Below, one piece after another: positions 12,145 through 23,954 of a stretch of DNA of 64,000 bases (positions are counted from its first letter, which is position 1; each line of letters begins with the position of its first letter). Source of the stretch: Thelonectria olida (lineage: Eukaryota; Ascomycota; Sordariomycetes; Hypocreales; Nectriaceae); assembly GCA_020736575.1 (NCBI GenBank), contig JAGPYM010000066.1, positions 1-64,000 on the forward strand, given 5' to 3'. The notes under the pieces are model-generated. The model was not told where the DNA came from, ran no database searches, and worked only from the letters and a program-made list of their open reading frames with translations. A program made the position numbers and the translations under genes.

Positions 12145-12997
12145 GTTGTAAGCAGTGCTCAGGCTGAAAAAAGATTGGTAGGTGGAAATGAAACGGAGAT
12201 GGACATGAACAAGCGGTTTGGCTGAAACGTTTGGGGGTAGGAAATCGGAAATAGCGCTCCTGGAAGGGCCATTTAGTTGCTATGGTTGAGGTGATCGTCA
12301 CACACGTTGGTTAACATAGCATAGTCATGGCAATTCTTGGTGCCTGAGGTAGGATTACCCCGCTTCACAGCTGAACACTGCCCAGGCAGCCTGCTTCTCG
12401 GACAACCAGGCAAATACACTCTGAGGTTGAAAGGGCATTGATGATTGGCCAGGCCTGTAATTTCAACCATCACCGTCCCGTCTGCATCAATGCCCAAGGA
12501 TGCCTTTGTGACACCACTGGCTTGCATAGATAAGCACCAGCGAGTGAGGGACATTGGTCCGTCAGCGTCATCTGATACATCCTATGCTACTTATGTAGAA
12601 CGTCGGCGTAACAAGCTTGAGTCTGAGCCCAGCCAAGTGCACTTTCGCTTTAAATTCGCCAATCAGCCGTTCACACATCATTTCGAGGCGTCGGCAGTTG
12701 TCGTGTCACTTGACTGTCTCGCGGTCGGGCGGAACCATGATTCGACCACCTCTCCCTGTTCCGTGTCAGCAACAGGTCCTCGTTGAGGTAGCGGCATTAC
12801 ACTTTGCAAGTGGAAGAGGGAGGCAATTGCGAAACAGCTAGAATCGAGAATGGGAGATTCTGCGTATAAGAAAACCCCCATCCAGCCTCCGTTTGCCGAT
12901 AATTTCTCTTCTACTTCCTTAATAACTTAACAGCGGTGGCTTGAACCACAACTCCTGGACAATCTCCCATACCCCGTCACTTCTCAAAAAGCCCAGG
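12145..12997. other. Divergent promoter region between F-box gene and small Gly/Tyr-rich gene
   Basis: The two flanking genes read away from each other. A TATA-like TATAAG lies at 12865-12870, about 130 bp before the + strand start. No gene is supported. Confidence 0.5.
12865..12870 (+). promoter_or_regulatory. TATA-like element (TATAAG)
   Basis: Located about 130 bp upstream of the ATG at 12998 and preceding a pyrimidine-rich stretch near 12903-12925 (CTCTTCTACTTCCTT), a common fungal transcription-start context. Confidence 0.45.
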
Positions 12998-13582
12998 ATG
13001 GCTGACAACAGTGGCTGGCGCCACACCGACGACGGCCGTGCCTACTTCATCGACAGCGGAGGCCGCTACGTGTACGTTGGCGAAGCCACTGGATCCCCAT
13101 ATGGGGGAACGAGCCCTACTTTCGACGACACCCACCCGGCCGTGACAGGTCAAGAGTACCAGGCCTATGACCAAGGCCCTTGTAGCTGGCCTGGCACCGC
13201 CCTCCCGGGCTACGAACACCAGAAGCTCAGCGGCCACAACGTGCCACACTTTGGCGATGGTAGCCAGCAGAGTTCCTATGCCCACGTCGACAACCCTGCG
13301 GATGACCACGATGTATACCGCGACGCTAAGAACGACTGGGGCCGTGCTGGTCCGCCCGACTCGGAGTACGATAGAGAATATTACCAGTACAAGGCCGCCG
13401 AGCCTGTGGCCAACGCGGCAGCCGATGCGTATACAACCTACAAGGGCGGTGCCACGCGGTATCCTGGCCAGGCTGTGAAGGATAACTCGAATATCCTCGG
13501 TGGCAAGCCACTGGGAACTCAAGAGTGGCACACCCAGGCGGCTGGCCTTGCTGATGAGGCAGCTCGGGCTTCCCAACAGTAG
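12998..13582 (+). CDS. Small hydrophilic Gly/Tyr-rich protein with WW-like N-terminus
   Basis: A single-exon frame of 194 residues starts at the ATG at 12998; there is an A at -3, and the frame upstream has only non-ATG starts. The first 35 residues (SGWRHTDDGRAYFIDSGGRY) resemble the first two strands of a WW domain: a tryptophan followed by GRxYFxD. The second signature Trp and the closing Pro are absent, so this may be only a half or degenerate WW fold. The middle is rich in Tyr, Gly, Asp and Pro, and the C-terminus is short and helical (AGLADEAARASQQ). There is no signal peptide or membrane segment. I do not recognise the family. The TATA-like element supports a real gene. Confidence 0.65.
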   Translation: MADNSGWRHTDDGRAYFIDSGGRYVYVGEATGSPYGGTSPTFDDTHPAVTGQEYQAYDQGPCSWPGTALPGYEHQKLSGHNVPHFGDGSQQSSYAHVDNPADDHDVYRDAKNDWGRAGPPDSEYDREYYQYKAAEPVANAAADAYTTYKGGATRYPGQAVKDNSNILGGKPLGTQEWHTQAAGLADEAARASQQ

Positions 13583-14880
13583 GCTCTGCCATTTTTCTTT
13601 AACATTTATTGATAACCATCTCTCAACAAGATAACACTAACGACTATCTATCCGCTAGTGTTTCGGAGTTGCGTTCCGAGTACAATGCAGACTACATTGG
13701 TTATCACCAGTCTCATTACCGTCACGGTCACCAACAAGCGCGGGATAACTCTAAAAGGAGGGCCGACACTTTCACCAGCCATGCTGATACCCATAGGAAT
13801 TGGCAATCAGTGCGTTTCTTTTCTTTTTTCGCCCTTTTCTTTTTAATCTTATGTACTTTATGCGGTAGGTAAACACGCAAGCAACATACTAACTAACGTG
13901 TCAACATAGCTGGCAGACAGGATAGCTGAGGGCCAGGCGAGAAAGGGTGGCAGGTCATCTTGAATTATGTCGTAAAAGGCCTCTTGCTGTCTGGGAATTC
14001 GCTAGACATGGGGCCCCAGCTGGATGCGGGTAAAGGGTTCTTTTGAATATCTTCCTTGGAGGAGTAAGAGTCTTTGGGAGAATGGCTCAGTATAAGCGAT
14101 AGTCATTGATCGTCAAGAGCCTGACTATTGTGTTCAAAGCTGATGTGTTATCTGCATTCGGGCCTATGACTGCCTTGAATTACTAATTACCGACACCTTC
14201 TACCGATTACCCTTTTAGCATGACTGTATCCCAAATCTTTCGGTAGTAGCCACGCAATGGTGAATGAACAACTTTGTATCAGCAGAGAGAAAACAAGACG
14301 GAGCGAGGAAAAAATGGAGAGAAATAGAGGATGGTATGACCGTGTCTAGCCTCTCTGCTACAGCCAGAAGAGCTATCCCAATCAAGGTGCGGCAGGCTTC
14401 CTGCCCTGGACCGCAAGAAGTCACCGAAGCGGTACGCGATCGATGCGAGGCAGGATGATCTCGTGCGATTCGAAGACAATGACATGCAGCCGACGGTCGA
14501 ATCACCCACGGGGCAACCCCCATGTGTTGAGTCGATACAGTAACCAACTTCACTCTGAGCCGAAGTGGGGCCGGGGCTCCGGGAGACGGTTAAAGCGGCG
14601 ACCTGTGATGACTAAGATTGAAGTCACTTGAGTTTCGTCTTGTCTGACGGAAACGTATCCCCTTCGAACTGCTGAAAACCGGCGTCCACGACACTGGGTT
14701 AATCCAGGTTCTCGGCACAACTGGCAACGCGCTTCTTGCCTAGCCTCATCAACCGTTTGTCAGTTCTTCATCCAGGCTCAGCCTCTGCCATTCAAACTTG
14801 CCAGCTATCGCAGAGACGGCTTGGGGTGGCGATTGCAACCACAACCTCGAGTCACACGGCGACGGTGCCATCCCGCCAAC
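13583..14880. other. Intergenic, no supported gene
   Basis: Contains the 3' flank of the small protein and the promoter of the sugar transporter. Short frames (13609-13872 +, 14215-14553 -) have no recognisable motif. Nothing else seen. Confidence 0.45.
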
Positions 14881-16828
14881 ATGGCCAGATGGTCAGGACA
14901 GCCTGCCATCAAGGGGCGTTCTGTGGTGGTTCGCATGGTCTTGTTGTCTTTCGTGACCATGAGTCTTTCGTATGTCACTCTATTAAAGTCTTTCCGTTAA
15001 TCGAGCCCAGTGGGCCTCAACAGGCGAGCTAACGAATCGATGCGCGGTAATCACAGCTTTACATGGGGCATTCAGATGACGTGTATGCTCCTCCTCACCT
15101 CCAAGATCTTTGTGTCTGTCAGTTATTCACTCTCGCGCAGATTGCACTCCATACCTCCTCAATCTCGGTCTCACCAAAAGCAACACTTCTCTCGTTTGGA
15201 TTGCAGGCCCATTGTCCGGTCTTATCGTCCAGCCCGTGGTTGGTGCCATTACCGATGAGAGTAGGTCGAGATGGGGGCGACGACGGCCACCCATGGTTGT
15301 TGGATCTCTTGTCGTTGCGGCTTGTTTTCTCGTTCTTGGCTTCACACGAGAGCTTGTAGGATTCATCATATCCGACGACGAACGTGCCAAGCGACCTACG
15401 ATAGTGCTGGCTGTGTTAGCCATCTATGCGGTCAATTTCGCAATCAACATGGGTATGCCAATTAAGACAAGTAGAGTCGTTGTCGATTTGTATTCTAACC
15501 AAAGGATAGTCACGTCCTGTTCGAAGAGTCTTCTCGTCGACACTCTCACAATCGACCAGCAGCAGACCGGCGCCGCCTGGGGTAAGTTATAATCAGCTCT
15601 CGGCACCAAATCTTGCAATCCATTAACCCCCGCCTTCCAGCAAGCCGCATGTCAGGTGTCGGCCAGATGCTTGGGTTCGGCGCGGGAGCCGTTGATATGG
15701 TCCAACTGTTCGGCACTGCCCTTGGAGACACCCAGTTCAAACAGCTCACCGTCATCTCAGCCTTGTTTATGCTTGGCTCAACTGCTCTCACCTGCTGGGC
15801 CGTCACGGAGCGTGTTCTTATTTCTGAACCAAGCAGACATGAAGGCCGTTTTAAGTTCCTATACCAGATCTACGTCACGCTTTTCAGTCTTCCACCACGC
15901 ATCCGAGCCATCTGCTGGGCCCAGTTTTGGGCATGGATTGGCTGGTATCCCTTTACCTTCTACAGTACTATTTGGGTGGGCGAGCTTTACTTTCGTTACG
16001 ATGTCGCGCCTGATGCCAGACAGTCACAGGATATGATTGGAGCCATCGGGCGTGTTGGCAGTACGTCGCTTGCCATCTACTCCTTTGTCACCTTTGCTGG
16101 TGTCTGGATACTGCCTCTGTTGGTCCAATCGCCCGAAGATGGCTCGTTCACTCAAAGACCGCCACTGGCCATGACAGGCTTTCTTACACGCTTCAATGAG
16201 CGGAAGCCGGACCTCCTTACTGCATGGATTCTGGGGCATCTCATCTTTACAGGCGCCATGGCAATGGCACCGCTTGCGACTAGTTTTCGCTTTGCAACTC
16301 TACTAGTCTGTATTTGCGGAATGTGAGTCCCAACTGCAATCATTGAAGTTTACGAGAGCGTCCAACTCATCAAAACATAGACCGTCGGCGATTGCCATGT
16401 GGGCACCGAGTGCCTTTCTCGGCATTGAAGTCAACAAGCTCAGTCGCGGCACCAACCACGACGGCGCCTATCATCGAATCTCTAACGAATCGGAAATCGA
16501 ACTTCCCGATCTTGGGGTCCGCGATTCTTTGGCCCATCCAGAGCATGGCTTCGAGAACGAACTCTCTTCAACATCATCCACGGGGGAACTATCTGGAATC
16601 TACTTTGGCATTCTGAACATCTACACTACGCTGCCACAGTTCGTGGGCACATTCATATCTACCATCGTATTTGCGATCCTCGAGCCTGGCACGAACCCTG
16701 ATCTATCAGAGGATGACAAAGAACACGCCGACCCCAAGGGCCTCAATGCCATTGCTGTGTGCTTATTTATCGGCGCCATGGGCACGTTGGTCGCGGCTCA
16801 CATGACGCGCAAGTTGAAGACTTTGTAG
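14881..16828 (+). CDS. Sucrose/oligosaccharide:H+ symporter (GPH/SUT-type major facilitator)
   Basis: Model: join(14881..14969, 15057..15082, 15141..15452, 15510..15581, 15641..16322, 16381..16828), 542 residues, six exons, all introns GT-AG with standard donors (GTATGT, GTATGC twice, GTAAGT, GTGAGT). Junctions rebuild family motifs: FTWGIQMTYCTPYLLNLGL across exons 2 and 3, WIAGPLSGLIVQPVVGAITD, the SRWGRRRP loop between helices 2 and 3, SLLVDTL and QQQTGAAWASRM. Around twelve hydrophobic helices are present with a hydrophilic loop before the last two. Fungal and plant members import sucrose or related alpha-glucosides with protons across the plasma membrane. It is convergent with the P450 gene (68 bp between stops). 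Confidence 0.92.
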
Positions 16829-16896
16829 TGAGGAAACGTAGGAAAGCCTCCCCTCCTGGGCCATCAACCTGTTCAGACACGAAATAACTTGCCCCT

Positions 16897-18695
16897 CTAA
16901 CTTTTCTCACTCAACCGCGACCTACACTTCATATGCATTGCTTGAGAAGGCCGCCCGGCTCCAACACGATCAAACACCAGCGTTGGCAAGGGGTCTTTTG
17001 TTGCATTCCCCTTTCCGTCACACATCTCAAAGTCATAGGAAGCGATGAACATGACGGTTGGCACCACAATGTTTAGTTTAGCAAACTGGAATTTGTTAGC
17101 TCCTCAATTCAGAATTCGATGGGGACGACGAATCTTACTCTCATGGCGGCTGCATATCATTCGTGAGCCTCTGATCAACATTTGTGTTTGAAAGGAGATT
17201 AACTTACGACATGGATGGTTTCCCGACCCCCATCCGAGGAATGCATGTGGGGTCTGGAGGCCCTCGGCCCTGACTTCGTCATGTCGAGAAGGATCCCATT
17301 GGAGGGGGTCCTTGTAAACATCGGGGTTCATGTGAGCATCGCCAGACGAATATACCTGAACACCCTAGCCATTAGCCAACTCCTCCGTACAGACCAACAC
17401 CATAGCACAACCTACCGCGAGACTGTTCTTTGGAATGACTGAGCCCGTATCCCCAATAGGAACATCTTTGTCACTGATGTTTTTTCGTACGATTGTTCCA
17501 GACATTGTGAACCTGAGTGTTTCCTTGAGGGTTAATTCGAGAATGGGAAATTCTGTCTCCCAGTCTTTGAGTGTGAGTCGTTTAAGTACATCAGTAACCT
17601 TCTCAGTTGGCGACCGACGATGACGATTGACCGCGCTATCCACTTCGGTCTGAATCTTGGACATCCAGGTAGGGTTTTGCGTCAAGCAACACAAGTTCCA
17701 TGCGGCATTGATACTCGTGTTGAAGACACCCGCGAGGATGGCACCGATAATCGCCTAACACCACAGGCCATCAGAAGGGCATTCGCTCCACAGCTCACCG
17801 GACATGGGGACGTACTAGTGATATGATGGGATCGCTGCATCCCTGGTCCATCATCATTTGCATGGCGTCGTTCTCTACCCTTCCAGTTTTGCGCCGGTTC
17901 GCGACGAAACCTTGGATTGACCAATGCAATCTCGAGTAACCCCAGATCTTCCTCAGCTTTGAAGGTGTCGGAAGTAGAGGGAACCACAGGTCAAAAAGGG
18001 AGCTTTCTTCAAGAGGTTTGTAGATTTGTCTCGTCTTGTCCACGAGTTCTAGGCTGTTGGCAATATCGTGTGTTCCAACCATGCGATGCGTGAGTTGGTA
18101 CACGAGATGGCCCATCATGTCGACCGGATCGATGACATTGAGGCGGTCGGACTGAAGACACTCATGGCTGTCATCGATCAGGTGATGCAAATTCTGCGTC
18201 ATGTGTTCATCTTGCGTGCATCGCTTATAGACAAGCATAAGCAGGCGGACATAGCTGTTTGTGAGACTGTCGACGTTCAGGAAGCTGCCAAAGAGAGCAA
18301 GGAATCTGAGATGACTTGTTAACGATATGATTCAACGAAAAGAACAGATCCTAAGCAACACACCCGGCCAGAGAATCGAGTCCTCGCGATGTTAGGTAGG
18401 CGGATCGCGCGCTGTGCCCCGAAATGGCCACGACGTGGTTGGAGCCATACCAAAAGCTGAATTGGCCATTCTGGCTCTGCTGTCTCCCTTGTTGGAGGTA
18501 GTCCGCACGATATTTGGAGAATGACGGTGAACTAAACCCCAAGTATCTCTCGATAAACTTGGGAGCTCCTCTTGGCGTGGACAGGCGACTAAGAAGCGGC
18601 CTCACGGCCATTAGGCCAAAGAGAATGGATAGCACGGCTAGTATATTGTCGCATTGAGCCGGTAGTGCAGCGAGACCGCTCAAGATGATAGCCAT
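16897..18695 (-). CDS. Cytochrome P450 monooxygenase
   Basis: Model: complement(join(16897..17085, 17139..17149, 17208..17364, 17416..17754, 17816..18305, 18364..18695)), 505 residues, six exons. The N-terminus has a hydrophobic anchor, the I-helix reads AIIGAILAGVFNTS, the K-helix ExxR is Glu352-Arg355 (KETLR), and the heme loop reads FLGWGSGNHPC with Cys439 as thiolate ligand, followed by FAKLN of the L-helix. The heme loop is split by two introns around an 11-nt exon (17139-17149) that supplies Pro-Ala-Met-Arg after the cysteine; without it the frame fails. Such enzymes hydroxylate lipophilic substrates at the ER membrane. It is divergent from the oxidosqualene cyclase, with 1.16 kb between starts, so a triterpene is the natural guess for substrate, but only by position. 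Confidence 0.92.
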
Positions 18696-19856
18696 TCTGG
18701 AAGTCGATCCGAGGGCGTGGTGTTGGTTGGGGTCTTTTGCAGCCTCGAAAAAAGATGCCTGATCTTAATGTAATTGGCGAACAGCAGACGGAGAACTCGA
18801 AGAATTCTCGACAAGACTAGCTGATGGGCTGGACAAAGCATATGAGACAATCGCCATCGTACCATTTCCCGCCTCCTACGTTACGTAGGACACAAAGCCC
18901 GTGGACCTAGTGTTGTCTCGCTAAAGGCAGCCCGGACGTTGGCATGCTGACCAAGTCATTTTGAGCCAAGATCGACCTGCGGTATCATCGGCGAGACCAA
19001 AGGTTGAGGATTGCATGGGAAACCCACTGGCTTGCAGGAAAATACGATACTATTGACGCAGATCTGACAGCGCATACCTCGCTTTCAGCTCTCTTCATCC
19101 TGGTATTCAGCCGGTGGAGTATTTCGTGCTAAGGGCAAGAAGTTCCACCACCACGAATCTTGGATTGCGAAATCTACCCCGTTCCGGCTGAGCACTACGT
19201 GAATCGAACAAGAGTGATTTATCGGTATTCATGGAATCCCTGTCGTCGCCCATCTGATTGGCCTGCTCGGACCCCTCAGCTCAGCCTCCGCCGTTGATAG
19301 GTAACGGTGTGGCTGCGTCGTCTCGCGATAGTGCTGACATACATGTCTTGGTCGTATTTCTCGACTCCTCTTGGCTAGGTAGCGTTTGGGTAGCGCCCAT
19401 ATTCCAGAATAGGAAACGGAATAGTTCTAAGCAGTGTGACGTGTTCGTCACTATGATTTGCTTGTGATTTGCTTTTGGCATCCATGTCGTCTCGAATCCA
19501 CGCCCAATACGTTATAGTGGCGTGAAGGATGACCCTCTTCAACATGAAGCTTATCTTCCCGGCCCCTGTCATACTCCTCCACGGTCGTCATGGTGTCTTA
19601 AGTGAGATGAGAGGGAGCTAAATTAAGCCCTGAATATAGTCCTCGGCGAAATCCGTCGAGAGAGTTCCGAGTTTTCCATTTAGATCCCCACCCTCTCATC
19701 CGCATGCCGAGAGACAGACCTGCCTTGGCTCGAATACTTGACAACCTACCATGAGTACGTGGCCAAATCGTGCATCCAAGTCGAGTTGTGATTTCACCTG
19801 AGCGTACCTTCGATCAAGATCAGACTCGGCCCTTTGGCACTCCTCATCTTGCTGCA
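18696..19856. other. Divergent promoter region between P450 and triterpene cyclase
   Basis: The 1.16 kb between the two start codons has no supported gene. Its position suggests shared control of a two-gene pathway. I identified no specific regulator site with confidence. Confidence 0.5.
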
Positions 19857-22193
19857 ATGTCTGTCCTTACAGAGGTGGAGGTCCAGGGCAACTCGACGGA
19901 GAAGTCATCTCAGCTCTTCTTGTTGCCCCCCAAGACCGACCACGGCAGATGGAGGCTGAAGGACGATGACAGCCGCCACACGTGGCATTTTCTGTCGGAA
20001 GAAGATGCCGCCAGAGCATCACCGCAAAGCAATGCTGAGAAATACTTCCTAAACCTACCATTGGTATGAGCTATCTTTCTGTCTCAACTGTTTCTCAGGT
20101 TGGCTAATCAGGGCATGTATCAGGGCCTTCCCCCCCTACCCAAAGCTATGTCTCCATCTGAGGCAGCCCATAATGGCCTTACCTTTTTCGAGAAGCTGCA
20201 ACTGCCTTCTGGCCATTGGGGATGTGAGAGCGGCGGCCCAATGGTCTTTTGTGTTGGAATCGTTATCGCATGGTTCGTGACCAAAACACCTATTCCTTCG
20301 CATGTAAAATCCGAGCTCAGGAACTATCTTATCGGTATAGCCGACCCGATAGAGGGTGGCTGGGGCCTGCATACAACTGGAGAGAGTACTGTATGCGGAA
20401 CAGCCATCAACTATTGCGTGCTACGGATTCTCGACATGGATCCCAATGAGCCAGTTCTTGTCAGAGCTCGCAGCTTCTTACAAAAGCACGGAGGAGCTGT
20501 CCAGTCCTCGATTTGGGGAAAGTTTTGGTTGGCGGTCTTGGGTGTACTGGATTGGGATATCGTCAATCCCATCCCACCAGAAGTTTGGCTTCTGCCAGAT
20601 TGGGTGCCATTTGCCCCTTGGAGGTTCTACGCGGAGATGCGACTTGTATCTCAACCGATGAGCTATCTGTATTCAAAGAGATGGAGCTATGACGGAGACC
20701 TCGTTCGGGCACTTAGGGAAGAAGTTCTCGCTCAGCCTTTCGACACCATCAACTGGACAGCCCATCGAAACAGCATTGCCAAGATTGATAACAAGCAACC
20801 CAGGTCGTGGGTTCTGAATTGTGCTACCTGGGCGTTTGTCAACATTTGGAAGCCTTACTTACGGCCAAATTTCCTCAAGCAAAGGGCTGAGTCTTGGGTT
20901 AGCCAACTCATCGACATGCAAGATGCAAATACCGACTATTCTGGAATTGCAGCTACGGATGCGCCGATGAATACCATCATCTGTTACTTGCGAGACGGGC
21001 CTGATTCGATCAGCTTTCAAAGACATCTTCAGCGGCTACAAGAGTTCTTGTGGATGACATCGGATGGTATGCTCATCAACAGTACAAACGGAAGCCAATG
21101 TTGGGACGCAGCCTTTTTGATCCAAGCAGTGTGCGAGTGTGGGTTTCAAAGCGAAGAAAGATGGCAAGGGATGCTCCTCAAAGCCTACCACTTTCTGGAA
21201 CGACAACAGATACGAGAGAACTGCGCATCTCAGGACAAGTGTTACCGTCAACCCCGCAAGGGGGGATGGGCTTTCAGCAACAAGGACCAGGGATTTGCTG
21301 TTAGTGACTGCATTGCAGAGGCATTGAAGGCGGTCATATTACTCGAGAAAACGACGCAGTTTCCCAAGATCTTTGACGATCAACGTATCTTCGACGCGGT
21401 TGACTCGATGTTGCTTTACCAAAACAAGAGTGGGGGCGTTTCTGCGTTTGAAGCCAGAAGAGGGGGAGAGTTCCTCGAACAGCTAAACATAACAGAAATC
21501 TTTGGTCGGCACACGGTTGAGTACGATTACCCAGAGTGCACGTCATCATGCGTGACGGCTCTTTCTATCTTCAGGCAATATTGGCCTATGTACAGGAAGA
21601 ACGAGGTTCAGGATTTCATACTGAAAGGGCTTGCGTGGATCAAGGGAGATCAGCGACCAGATGGCAGTTGGTATGGAAGTTGGGGAATATGTTTCACTTA
21701 CGCAACTATGTTCGCTCTGGAGAGCCTGGCCTGTGGAGGAGAACACTATAATACGAGCGATTGTGCCCGAAGAGCCTGTGACTTTCTTGTCTCAAAGCAA
21801 CGCGAGGATGGGGGTTGGTCTGAGAGCTTCAAGGTATTTGGAACCCCGTTTTTTTTTCAGTTATGTCAACTTGTTTCTCACGCAATTTAGGGCTGCGAGA
21901 CGATGGAGTATCACGAGGACCCCAATGGATCGCTCGTTGTTCAAACGGCTTGGGCCCTCATTGGCTTGATGGAGGCTCAATATCCCGATCCCAAGCCACT
22001 GGTGAGGGGAGCTCGCCTGCTCATGAGTCGGCAGCAGAGCAATGGCGAGTGGCTTGAGGAAGCCATCCCGGGATCTTTCCATAATTTCTGCACCTTTTCC
22101 TATCCCAACTACAAGTTTGTATTCACAATCAAAGCCTTGGGCATGTTAGCGACGAGATATCCAGACCTGAAGGTTCCTCTTCCAGGTAGCTAG
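19857..22193 (+). CDS. Oxidosqualene cyclase-family triterpene synthase, divergent active site
   Basis: Model: join(19857..20063, 20124..21833, 21891..22193), 739 residues, full length for the family. Intron 1 has donor GTATGA and a GCTAATC branch; intron 2 runs GTATTT to TTTAG. Family hallmarks: DHGRWRLK start, GHWGCESGGPM, QW-type repeats such as DGSWYGSWGICF, and EYDYPECTSS. The catalytic acid motif, DCTAE in lanosterol synthases, is DCIAE here (Asp464-Glu468), so the protonating Asp is kept. The stretch normally close to WxHxRxVYxPMSY reads YAEMRLVSQPMSY (238-250), losing the Trp, His and Tyr seen in sterol-forming enzymes. The C-terminal segment equivalent to NKSCAIS reads HNFCTFS (703-709); it is not the APPGGMR-type segment I recall for protostadienol synthase. 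It likely cyclises 2,3-oxidosqualene to a specialised triterpene on ER or lipid-body membranes. Lanosterol synthase itself is unlikely. Confidence 0.92.
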
Positions 22194-23624
22194 ATCTGTT
22201 GGGTAGAACCATGGATGAAAGAAGAGATATTTTCAGTGGGACTCGCCAATGGACTGTTGCTCTTTATTTATTCGATTTTGACGCGTTGTTGAAATGTCGC
22301 GCATGTTAAATGTCCAGCCTAGGCCTCTTGCTGTTTTCTTGCTAATGAGCGTCTTGACTTGGCCAATAAAGTAGTTGGAACTCCGCTCCCCGAACCACCG
22401 ACCCGACAGTTCCGCTTCGATGTTTATTGCCGGCCCTATGGTAATCCGCGAATCTGAATAAGCTCAATATTTTGGTACGGCATTGCTTCATCCGGTGTTA
22501 TGTAGGTACGCGGACCGCAGACACGAACGACCTGCAGGACGATAAACACGAAAAGATATGTGAGCAAATCACCCCATGATAGTTGCGTGCAAGACCTTTT
22601 GTTGTGTTTATTACCGGGGGAGCCCTGTACCGAGCGGAGCAAAGTCTGTTTCTAAGCTTGATTGTTAGTTCCGGCATTGCAACCTCGGCCACCTTTGCCG
22701 CACATGCCATTGCTAGTCGGACGCATTGCCGTAAATGGGCCAGTGAGATAGCGTATTGAAGGTGGCAGAACTGCCTGATACAGCCAAAGAGCCTTGGATA
22801 ACAAAGGTACCGACTCTATATAGTAATTACCTATCTTGACTGGAGGCGGGTCGTGCCGTCGTGGGGATGTTTGCTGTCCGAACTGGGTTCTGTTCCGGGT
22901 GCTATTGCCGAGGACCAAGGGACCACGGGACCAGCCGATAGGCTCCCTATTGACTTGCTCTCGATAGATTCCACAAACACCTCCTGCTTCAAGATCCAGT
23001 TCCTGTCGCCCGTGTCGAACAAGCTGTTTTCGCTCCTTCACCGTTCTCAATTCGTTCCGAGAGGTTTGGTTGTCGCGACCGTCGTCTTTCGGCCTCTTGC
23101 TGTAAGGAAGGTAGTATTATCTTCCAAGTATGCTATCCTCGAATTGGCAAGTAGGAAGTGATCTGCAAAGTGAATGAATAGTGTGAGCAGAGACATGGGT
23201 CGATTTGGCAATGCGACAACGCGCACACGGCAATTGGCTACCGGATCCGGCAGGTGTAGGATCGAAACGCTAAAAGAAGCTTGTTATGCTTAATACACAA
23301 CGATAAGACGCAAAAAGAATGTCCAGTGACGGATCGACCTCATACTAGGCTGAAGACTTCCTTTCTGAGACAATACGGCCGTCTTGGCACTTTACGATAA
23401 ACACGAAGGTCTTTGTGAGTTCGAGTACATCATCTGTCAACCACTGAAGTTGTCAGGATGGGCCAAGACAAGTCAGTCACCTGTGAGTGGTATCACCAAC
23501 AAGGCAGGTCGTACTGGCTAGACTACGGATTAGACCCCAAGGATACTCTTCCCATATATGCCTATCTACACCGAAGGATTATCTGTGATTGGAGCAGTTT
23601 GAATTCCGCGTTCAGAAACACCTC

Positions 23625-23751
23625 TTTCGGAAGGTTGATCTCAAAGTGTTCTGACTGCTCCTATAGTCTTGCTCGACTATGTTGGTCAGTTGACTTCGTT
23701 CGGAGCCGTTGGAACCATGCGTTCGGGAGTATCTCGTTTCGGAAGGTTGAT
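23625..23751. repeat. Two direct copies of a 15-bp word, TTTCGGAAGGTTGAT
   Basis: Identical copies at 23625-23639 and 23737-23751, start-to-start 112 bp, lie 200-330 bp before the metalloprotease start. The spacer is not obviously repeated. This could be a regulator-site pair or the remains of a short duplication. Confidence 0.55.
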
Positions 23752-23801
23752 GTCTAGTAGGATAACGATGGAATGAGCATCGCGAGCCCAGATAGCTCAA
23801 C

Positions 23802-23808
23802 TATAAAG
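23802..23808 (+). promoter_or_regulatory. TATA box (TATAAAG)
   Basis: A canonical TATA box 147 bp before the metalloprotease ATG, followed by a pyrimidine-rich stretch near 23868-23890. This supports the chosen start and a strong, regulated promoter. Confidence 0.6.
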
Positions 23809-23954
23809 TGTTAGCGATGCTGCTCTTTTCGATAGGTTTTTTGACAGAGCTATTCAAGGCCCTTCATCTCTCCTCAGATCATCTTGGTTGACCAACTCTT
23901 CATACAATCATCAGCTAGTTCGAATAGCTTGTCCTACGCTCAAGCTTAACCAGG

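Larger units (their letters stand above)
22194..23954. other. Intergenic, no supported gene
   Basis: 1.76 kb between the cyclase and the protease. Frames of up to 132 codons (22652-23050, minus) have no motif. The segment 23625-23751 contains two copies of a 15-bp word (see repeat). A TATA box lies at the right end. Confidence 0.45.

Noticed and set aside
19857..22193. Calling the cyclase a helvolic-acid HelA ortholog
   Set aside because: Its C-terminal tuning segment and pocket residues do not match the protostadienol-type pattern I recall, and most helvolic pathway genes are missing nearby.
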